Source: CAVVAE01 sp963746185
GTDB lineage: Bacteria > Actinomycetota > Actinomycetes > Propionibacteriales > Nocardioidaceae
Direction: 5' to 3'
Assembly: GCA_963746185.1 (NCBI GenBank)
Contig: CAVVAE010000004.1
Span: 1,488,001-1,552,000 of the forward strand
Length of the DNA: 64,000 nucleotides
A model generated the notes under the pieces. That model had not been told where the DNA came from. It was given only the letters and a program-made list of their open reading frames with translations, and searched no databases. Numbering within the stretch: position 1 is the stretch's first letter; each line of letters opens with the position of its first letter. The position numbers and the translations under genes are program-made. Below, one piece after another: positions 58,572-64,000 of this stretch.

Positions 58572-59351
58572 TCAGCCGAAACGACCGGAGATGTAGGCCT
58601 CCGTGGCGTCGTTCTCAGGGTTGGAGAAGATCTTCGACGTCGCACCGTACTCGATGAGCTTCCCCGGTTTGCCGACGTCGGCGAGGTTGAAGAAGGCCGT
58701 CGTCTCAGAGACCCGGGCTGCCTGCTGCATGTTGTGGGTGACGATGACGATCGTGTAGCTGTCCTTGAGCTCGTGGATCAGGTCTTCGATCGCGCTGGTC
58801 GAGATCGGGTCAAGGGCTGAGCATGGCTCGTCCATCAGGAGCACCTGCGGCTGGACAGCGATCGCACGAGCGATGCAGAGCCGCTGCTGCTGACCCCCGG
58901 ACAGGCTGGATCCTGGCTGGCCCAACCGGTCCTTCACCTCTTTCCAGAGGTTGGCAGCGCGCAGCGAACGTTCAGCCACGTCGTCGGCCTCAGCCTTGCT
59001 CATCCGCTTGCTGTTCAGCTTCATACCGGCGAGGACGTTCTCCTTGATCGACATCGTCGGGAACGGGTTGGGGCGCTGGAAGACCATCCCGATCTGCCGC
59101 CGCACCTCGACCGGATCGACTTCGGAGTCGTAGAGGTCGTTTCCGTCGATCAGGATCTTGCCGTCGACTCGCGCGCCCGGAATCACTTCGTGCATGCGGT
59201 TCAGGGAACGCAGGAACGTCGACTTGCCGCAACCGGACGGGCCGATGATGGCCGACACGGAGCGTGCAGCGAGTGGAATCGTGACACCTTCGACCGCGAG
59301 GAAGTCGCGGTAGTAGATGTTCAGGTCACTGACATCGATGCTCTTAGCCAC
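58572..59351 (-). CDS. pstB: Phosphate ABC transporter ATP-binding protein PstB
   Basis: This 259-residue ATPase starts at a GTG at 59351 with GAGG about six bases upstream. Walker A is IIGPSGCGKSTFLRSLNRM, the Q-loop is VFQRPNPFP (the hallmark of PstB), the signature is SLSGGQQQRL and Walker B is QVLLMDEPCSALDP. It is the last gene of pstSCAB and lies 63 bases from pstA. It powers high-affinity phosphate import through PstC and PstA and takes part in Pho signalling. Confidence 0.97.
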   Translation of the reverse strand: MAKSIDVSDLNIYYRDFLAVEGVTIPLAARSVSAIIGPSGCGKSTFLRSLNRMHEVIPGARVDGKILIDGNDLYDSEVDPVEVRRQIGMVFQRPNPFPTMSIKENVLAGMKLNSKRMSKAEADDVAERSLRAANLWKEVKDRLGQPGSSLSGGQQQRLCIARAIAVQPQVLLMDEPCSALDPISTSAIEDLIHELKDSYTIVIVTHNMQQAARVSETTAFFNLADVGKPGKLIEYGATSKIFSNPENDATEAYISGRFG

Positions 59352-59414
59352 GGGAATCCTCGACTCGGTTCGTGGGGATGGGCGGGGGACTCAGGACGCG
59401 CGCAGGCACAGCCA

Positions 59415-60500
59415 TCACGCCCTCGTCTTGGGTGAGAAGTAGTGAGAGATCAGACGGGCCACCAAGTTGAGGATCATGATGATCATCGTGAGTACGAGGG
59501 CTGCACCCCAGGCGCGCTCGATGCTGAACTCCGGTGGGATGCCAGGGTTCTTGTACTGGCCGTAGATGTAGACCGGCAGCGTCATGATCCGGCCGTCGAA
59601 CAGGTTGAAGTTCACGGAGTCGGTCGCGCCACAGATGATGAGCAGCGGCGCGGTCTCGCCGATCACGCGGGCTGTCGCGATCGTGATCCCGGTGACGATG
59701 CCGGCCAGCGCGGTCGGCACGACGACCTTGGTGATCGTGCGCCACTTGGGCACGCCCAGTGCGTACGACGCCTCGCGCAACTCGTTCGGTACGAGTTTCA
59801 GCATCTCCTCGCACGAGCGGACCACGAGCGGGATCATCAGCACCGACAAGGCGACAGAGCCACCGAAGCCCATCCGGACGCCTTCGCCGAAGAAGAGGAC
59901 GAACAGGGCGTACGCGAACAGGCCGGCGACGATCGAAGGGATGCCGGTCATCACGTCGACGAGGAACGTGATCCAGCGGGCCATCCGCCCACCGCCGTAC
60001 TCGACCAGGTAGATCCCGGTGAGCAGGCCGATCGGCACTGACATGAGAACGGCCATTCCGGTGACGAGCAGCGTGCCCCAGATGGCGTGGTAGATGCCAC
60101 CGCCTTCGCCGACGACGTTGCGCATCGAGCTGTTGAGGAAGGTGGCGTTCAGCGCCGGGGCGCCCTTGCTGATCACCTGGTAGAGCAAGGTGACCAGCGG
60201 CAACAGGGCAACGATGAATGCAGATGTCACCAGGCCGGTGGCGAGCCGGTCCGAGCTCTTGCGTTGTCCCTCGACGCGCCGCGAAGTGATGTATAGCGTG
60301 ATGATGAAGCCGAACCAGCCAAGCACGATTGACGCACCCCAGCCCCATCCGAGCGCGACGTGGAGCAGGATCGCAAGCACGGCGCCTCCGCCGAGAATGG
60401 TCCAGGGCGTATGCCGTGGGAGCTGGGGAGCGTGGAGCCGGTTCTCGATACTGCTGATCGGGAACTCGTCGCGGGGCGGCTCGGTCTTGAGAGTCGACAT
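59415..60500 (-). CDS. pstA: Phosphate ABC transporter permease PstA
   Basis: From the ATG at 60500 this is 361 residues; the frame upstream to 60587 has no support. The PstA features are FLVDVMTGIPSIVAGLFAYALFVL, the EAA loop 'ELREASYALGVPKWRTITKVVVPTAL' and RVIGETAPLLIICG. The N-terminus has an extra ~60-residue cytoplasmic region plus two extra TM helices, common in actinobacteria. It follows pstC by one base. Confidence 0.95.
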   Translation of the reverse strand: MSTLKTEPPRDEFPISSIENRLHAPQLPRHTPWTILGGGAVLAILLHVALGWGWGASIVLGWFGFIITLYITSRRVEGQRKSSDRLATGLVTSAFIVALLPLVTLLYQVISKGAPALNATFLNSSMRNVVGEGGGIYHAIWGTLLVTGMAVLMSVPIGLLTGIYLVEYGGGRMARWITFLVDVMTGIPSIVAGLFAYALFVLFFGEGVRMGFGGSVALSVLMIPLVVRSCEEMLKLVPNELREASYALGVPKWRTITKVVVPTALAGIVTGITIATARVIGETAPLLIICGATDSVNFNLFDGRIMTLPVYIYGQYKNPGIPPEFSIERAWGAALVLTMIIMILNLVARLISHYFSPKTRA

Positions 60501-60501
60501 G

Positions 60502-61443
60502 TCAGTTGGCTCCCGAGAATTCTTTGCGCCGTCCGACGATCGCGCGGGCGAGGAAGTTGACGCCGAACGTGATGACGAACAGGACAAGTCCGGTGGCGAC
60601 CAGGACGTTGACCTCGATCCCGCTGGCCTCCGGGAACTTCAGCGCGATGTTGGCTGCGATCGTGCTGGGGTTGGTGTTGGTGATCAGGTTGAACGAGACA
60701 GTTCCTGTTGCCGAGAGGACCATCGCCACGGCCATCGTCTCCCCGAGTGCCCGGCCGAGACCGAGCATCGCAGCGCTGACCATGCCTGACCGGGCATAGG
60801 GGAACACCGCCATCCGGACCATTTCCCACCGAGTGGCCCCGAGTGCGAGAGCTGCCTCTTCGTGCAGGCGAGGGGTCTGGAGAAACACCTCTCGGCACAG
60901 GGCAGTGACGATAGGGAGGATCATCACCGCCAGCACGACGCCGACGGTCAGAATCGTTCGACCGGTGACGGACGCCGGACCCGCGAAGAACGGCAAGAAG
61001 CCCAGATGTGCCTCCAACCACTCGAACAGCGGCACCATGCGGGGAGCCAGGTAGAAGATCCCCCACAGGCCGTAGACCACACTCGGCACGGCTGCCAACA
61101 GATCGATGATGTAGCCGAGTGGGGCGGCGAGACTGCGTGGCGCGTAGTGCGAGATGAACAACGCGACGCCGATCGAGAGCGGGGTCGCGATCAGCAGCGC
61201 GAGAGCAGCTGCCAGCAGGGTGCCGAAGACGAGTGGCCAGATGTACGCCACGATGCCGTCGCCACCAGGAACCTCGTCCTTGCTTGCGGTGAACGCGGGG
61301 ATGCCCTCATACGTCAAGAAGATCGCCACACCAGCCAGCGTGACGAGGATGAGAACCCCAGATGCGACAGCGAGACCCTTGAAGACTCTGTCCCCGGGGC
61401 GGCGGGGCGGACTGGGTCTGCCCTCCACTGCTGTGCTGGCCAT
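60502..61443 (-). CDS. pstC: Phosphate ABC transporter permease PstC
   Basis: This is 313 residues with AAGGAAAG before the ATG at 61443. The family segments are IIDLLAAVPSVVYGLWGIFYLAP, the EAA loop 'RLHEEAALALGATRWEMVRM' and MLGLGRALGETMAVAMVLS. Six TM helices are expected. It follows pstS after a long stem-loop (61465-61514) that probably lowers its expression relative to pstS. With PstA it forms the channel. Confidence 0.96.
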   Translation of the reverse strand: MASTAVEGRPSPPRRPGDRVFKGLAVASGVLILVTLAGVAIFLTYEGIPAFTASKDEVPGGDGIVAYIWPLVFGTLLAAALALLIATPLSIGVALFISHYAPRSLAAPLGYIIDLLAAVPSVVYGLWGIFYLAPRMVPLFEWLEAHLGFLPFFAGPASVTGRTILTVGVVLAVMILPIVTALCREVFLQTPRLHEEAALALGATRWEMVRMAVFPYARSGMVSAAMLGLGRALGETMAVAMVLSATGTVSFNLITNTNPSTIAANIALKFPEASGIEVNVLVATGLVLFVITFGVNFLARAIVGRRKEFSGAN

Positions 61444-61464
61444 CGGTTGCTTTCCTTACCTACG

Positions 61465-61514
61465 AAGTCCCCGTTGGCTGCCCGCACGCTCGGTGCAGGC
61501 AACCAACGGGGCTT
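61465..61514 (-). terminator. Stem-loop between pstS and pstC
   Basis: CCCCGTTGG (61469-61477) pairs with CCAACGGGG (61503-61511); TGCC/GGCA and GCAC/GTGC extend it inward to a 5-base loop. It begins four bases after the pstS stop and ends ~20 bases before the pstC start. It could be a leaky terminator or an mRNA-stabilising structure that favours pstS. Confidence 0.7.
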
Positions 61515-61517
61515 GGG

Positions 61518-62618
61518 TCACTTGACCGAGATCGCGTCGACTGCCGTCTGCGCCTTCTCTCGGATCGCATCGGTGATCGGGGCGGATCCGGCAGCGTCCG
61601 CTGCAGCGTTCTGCCCGTCCTCGCTGATCACATACGACTCGAAACCCTTAACCAGATCGACCTTCTCTTGAGAGTCGTACGTGGTACAGGCGATGTGGTA
61701 CGACACCAAGACGATCGGGTAGACACCCCCGGCGTCCGTCGTGCGGTTGACGTCGATCGCCTGGTCGGTCTCGGCGCGGCCCGAGACCGGTGTCGACTCG
61801 TCGAGCACTGCTGAGGCTGCGTCTGCAGTGGGGCCGACGAACTCGGCACCGACGCCGATCAGTGCCTTGCCGAGGTCGCCGGCCTGGCTCTCGTCGGCGT
61901 AGCCGATGGTTCCGTCGCCACCCTTGACCGCTGCCACGACCCCGGAGGTGCCGTCAGCGGCTTCGCCGCTCTTGATCGGCCAGGTCTCCACGGACCCATG
62001 AGTCCAATCTGAGCTCGCGGCCTGAGAAAGGTAGTCGGTGAAGTTCGCCGTGGTACCCGACTCGTCGGAGCGGTGCACCGGCGTGATCTCGTCGCCCGGC
62101 AGGTCGGCGTCGGGGTTGTCCGCCGCGATGGCGGGGTCATCCCAACTGGTGATCGTGCCTGCGAAGATCTGGGCGACAGTCGACGGCGTGAGCTGCAGGT
62201 CGTCCACGCCGGGGAGGTTGTAGATGACGGCGATCGGGCTCACATAGACCGGAATCTCGATCGGGTCGCCACTACAGGTGTCTACGGCTTGGCCAAGTTC
62301 GTCGTCGTCCATGTAGGAGTCTGAGCCGGCAAACAGCACGCCGCCCGCGAGGAATGCCTCGCGGCCGCCGCCGGAGCCAACCGCGTCGTAGTTGACGGTG
62401 ACGTCAGGGTTGTCGCCCTGGAAGCCGGCCCTCCAGGCAGCCATCGAGGCTTCTTGGGAGGTGGCGCCGGCGCCGTTCAGCTCACCGGACAAGGCAGTGT
62501 CACTGCCACCGCCACCGTTGTCGTCCTCGTTGCTAGCACCGCACGCGCTCATGCCGAGCGCAACGGTGAGCGAAATGGCGCCCACTACACATGCGCGGGG
62601 CAAGGAGTTGCTTTTCAC
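61518..62618 (-). CDS. pstS: Phosphate-binding lipoprotein PstS
   Basis: I prefer the GTG at 62618 (AGGAGAG upstream, then a basic start and the core VVGAISLTVALGMSACG); the ATG at 62663 would place extra polar residues before the signal. This gives 366 residues. The lipobox is GMSAC and is followed by an Asn/Gly-rich linker. The binding protein has NGAGATSQEASMAAW, AVGSGGGREAFLAGGVLFAGSDSYM and HRSDESGTTANFTDYL, the phosphate-binding loops. It is first in the pst operon and has a PHO box upstream. Confidence 0.96.
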   Translation of the reverse strand: MKSNSLPRACVVGAISLTVALGMSACGASNEDDNGGGGSDTALSGELNGAGATSQEASMAAWRAGFQGDNPDVTVNYDAVGSGGGREAFLAGGVLFAGSDSYMDDDELGQAVDTCSGDPIEIPVYVSPIAVIYNLPGVDDLQLTPSTVAQIFAGTITSWDDPAIAADNPDADLPGDEITPVHRSDESGTTANFTDYLSQAASSDWTHGSVETWPIKSGEAADGTSGVVAAVKGGDGTIGYADESQAGDLGKALIGVGAEFVGPTADAASAVLDESTPVSGRAETDQAIDVNRTTDAGGVYPIVLVSYHIACTTYDSQEKVDLVKGFESYVISEDGQNAAADAAGSAPITDAIREKAQTAVDAISVK

Positions 62619-62684
62619 GTGAGAGTCCCTCTCCTGGGTCAAGTCTCCGGATGTCTGTCTCATGACATGGCTGACGCTAGGGAG

Positions 62685-62728
62685 AAGAGGTGACCGGTCC
62701 GGTGGGCGCCGGTGAACGTGGAGTGAAC
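62685..62728 (-). promoter_or_regulatory. PHO box upstream of pstS, four 11-bp direct-repeat units
   Basis: On the minus strand the units are GTTCACTCCAC (62728-62718), GTTCACCGGCG (62717-62707), CCCACCGGACC (62706-62696) and GGTCACCTCTT (62695-62685). Units 1, 2 and 4 fit the PhoP consensus G(G/T)TCACC-type heptamer at an exact 11-base period; unit 3 is weak. The PstS start lies ~67 bases downstream, which fits PhoP activation under phosphate limitation. Confidence 0.85.
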
Positions 62729-62759
62729 GATTTCGGGCTAGTCGGTCACGTGGGAGGGG

Positions 62760-63947
62760 TCAAGAAGCGGACGACATGTGAACAGCCGCCTGAGGGGCCG
62801 GCTGCAGCACGGATTTCCGGCGCTCTGGCACGGTCACCAGCAAGACGGCGGAGGCGGCAGCGAACAGGACGAAGACGGGCCGCGAGCCCAGCGTTTCGGC
62901 CAACCAGGGAGCAGTCATGGCCCCGACCAGGGCACCGGCGACCATCACGGTGTCAGCCAGCCCAAACGCGAACGCGCGAACGTGGTCTGGGACCGATCGC
63001 TGGAGGATCGCCGTGGCCACGCATTCGACCTCGGTCGCGGCCGCACCGAGGAGCAGCAGCGGCAGGAGAGCCCAGGTCCAGGTCGGAGCAACCGCGACGA
63101 GCAGCAATGGCAGACCCACCAGGGTGACCGAAGCCCGAATCGCTGTCGGCGACAGCCGGAGGACTCGACGGACGCCAGGAGCGGCCAGCGCTCCGAATCC
63201 CAGCGCCGCCGAGACCAGGCCGAACTCGTGTTCGCCACCGTTCCAGCCGCGCTCGACGAGGGGAAGCAGCGATACGGCGACGGCACCGATCACCACGTTG
63301 ACGACCGCGACGGCCATGATGACGCGTACGGCGGCCGGGTGTCTGAGGACGACCGCCAGCGACCCACGCTCACGCGACACCGCGTCGTCGTGGCGAGACT
63401 CGTTGACGGCTACGCCAGAGAGCAGCATCGACGCGAAGACCGCGGTGCCTGCGGCGAGCAGCATCGAGGCATGGGCACCGGCCAGGCTCAGGGTCAGCCC
63501 ACCGATTGCCGGCCCGACGACGAAGGCGCTCACCTCGAACGTCACCAACCAGCTCGTGGCGGTCTCAGCACGATCCCGAGCGGTGGCCGGCATGGCAGCG
63601 GCGAGTGCGGGGTATGCCGGCGTGCCGACCGCGACCACCACCGTGGCGACGACGATTGCCGTGGTGAGGTGGTCGAACTTCAGCGCCAATGCCGCGAGAG
63701 CGAGCAGCATCGCCCTGATTCGGGTGGACAAGCGCAGCAGCAGAGTGCGTGACACCCGATCGCCGAGCGCGCCACCGGCCCAGGACAAGAAGACGTACGG
63801 CGCCATCCGCGCCGCTCCAACCAGACCGAGCACGGTTTCGCTGTGTGTGGTCGCCCAGGTCAGCGCGAGCAGAGCGGGCCAGGGCATCGCCATGGCGACT
63901 GCAGACAGTCCGTGCGAAAGCACGAGTCGCTGCAGCGACCGGTTCAT
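62760..63947 (-). CDS. MFS transporter
   Basis: This is a 395-residue major facilitator with 12 TM helices. The conserved loop 2-3 motif reads GGALGDRVSRTLLL, the usual GxxxDRxGRR form. LPLVERGWNGGEHEFGLVSAALGFGALAAPG marks helix 7 and its loop. It resembles the DHA3-like/enterobactin-exporter-type group of single-component exporters; substrate unknown. Its ATG overlaps the stop of the gene at the right edge (ATGA), so the two are coupled. It ends 32 bases from the pst PHO box. Confidence 0.85.
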   Translation of the reverse strand: MNRSLQRLVLSHGLSAVAMAMPWPALLALTWATTHSETVLGLVGAARMAPYVFLSWAGGALGDRVSRTLLLRLSTRIRAMLLALAALALKFDHLTTAIVVATVVVAVGTPAYPALAAAMPATARDRAETATSWLVTFEVSAFVVGPAIGGLTLSLAGAHASMLLAAGTAVFASMLLSGVAVNESRHDDAVSRERGSLAVVLRHPAAVRVIMAVAVVNVVIGAVAVSLLPLVERGWNGGEHEFGLVSAALGFGALAAPGVRRVLRLSPTAIRASVTLVGLPLLLVAVAPTWTWALLPLLLLGAAATEVECVATAILQRSVPDHVRAFAFGLADTVMVAGALVGAMTAPWLAETLGSRPVFVLFAAASAVLLVTVPERRKSVLQPAPQAAVHMSSAS

Positions 63948-64000
63948 GACACGGAGCCGACGAGGCGGGTAGGAAGGGGTGCGAACCCGTTGAAGCCGAC
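63944..64000 (-). CDS. C-terminal end of a gene cut by the right edge
   Basis: Eighteen in-frame codons followed by TGA that overlaps the start of the MFS gene. They end FAPLPTRLVGSVS and are too few to identify. The overlap is what supports a real gene; it is probably the upstream member of an operon with the MFS transporter. Confidence 0.5.
   Translation of the reverse strand, partial: VGFNGFAPLPTRLVGSVS

Noticed and set aside
62778..63752. 324-codon plus-strand frame opposite the MFS gene
   Set aside because: Arg/Gln/Asp-rich shadow translation; the minus-strand MFS gene explains the region.
1..64000. CRISPR array, rRNA genes, insertion sequences with terminal repeats
   Set aside because: None seen on reading; the only tandem repeats are the 57-bp units and the protein repeats, and no transposase was recognised.

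Overview
The window looks like chromosome of a high-GC actinobacterium. The evidence is strongly GC-biased third codon positions, frequent GTG starts, a SARP/BTAD regulator, a class E-like sortase, a four-unit PHO box of the Streptomyces type in front of pstS, and a GAGCCTGTCGA/TCGACAAGCTC hairpin repeat of a kind I associate with Nocardioidaceae. A Nocardioides/Aeromicrobium-like genome is my inference; no rRNA or marker gene in the window fixes the genus.

Layout. 1-2.8 kb: a small catabolic pair (TPP-dependent enzyme cut by the left edge plus a cyclase-family hydrolase), then small stand-alone enzymes. 2.9-12.3 kb: two very large signal-transduction proteins, a class III cyclase/NB-ARC/TPR protein and a SARP-STAND-TM-WD40 protein. 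Between them lies a minus-strand cluster of a secreted beta-propeller, RidA and a class E-like sortase. 12.3-20.9 kb: mostly single genes, including exported and S-layer-type proteins, a RibD-C reductase, an HExxH protein, a GNAT, an APH-fold kinase, a bleomycin-hydrolase-like C1 peptidase and a lipoprotein. 21.0-23.8 kb: a LolA/RseB-like exported protein with an ABC exporter. 23.9-32.9 kb: a lipase, an epimerase and a membrane glycosyltransferase-like protein, then a tight seven-gene operon (GT2, DUF2064, methyltransferase, cytochrome b561-sulfite-oxidase-like fusion, membrane protein, response regulator, histidine kinase). 33.0-35.8 kb: an ArsB/NhaD transporter with a CBS protein, then an ArsR-AHSA1 pair behind a 32-bp palindrome.

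36-41.4 kb: the least explained neighbourhood. It holds a cupin, an HD-GYP protein ending in a LuxR helix-turn-helix, a DUF998 membrane protein, and a DUF1326-DUF2182-permease series. A 19-bp motif, identical at 18 positions, precedes both the cupin and the DUF998 gene. The permease loses its family's second half, and immediately beyond it lie an isolated N-terminal MobF relaxase fragment and tRNA-Phe. This looks like the scar of an integrated conjugative element.

42.5-53.4 kb: a cell-surface region with a DUF4389 membrane protein, a secreted GH-like TIM barrel and a 2859-residue DUF11 adhesin ending in an LPGTG sorting signal. 53.4-56.7 kb: tRNA-Asp and tRNA-Glu, a pirin, an anti-sigma-like ATPase, an ion channel and a small zincin. 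56.7-62.7 kb: a phosphate region with a PhoD-type phosphatase, a tandem 57-bp hairpin repeat and pstSCAB. The operon has its PHO box and a long stem-loop between pstS and pstC. An MFS transporter and the tail of another gene close the window.
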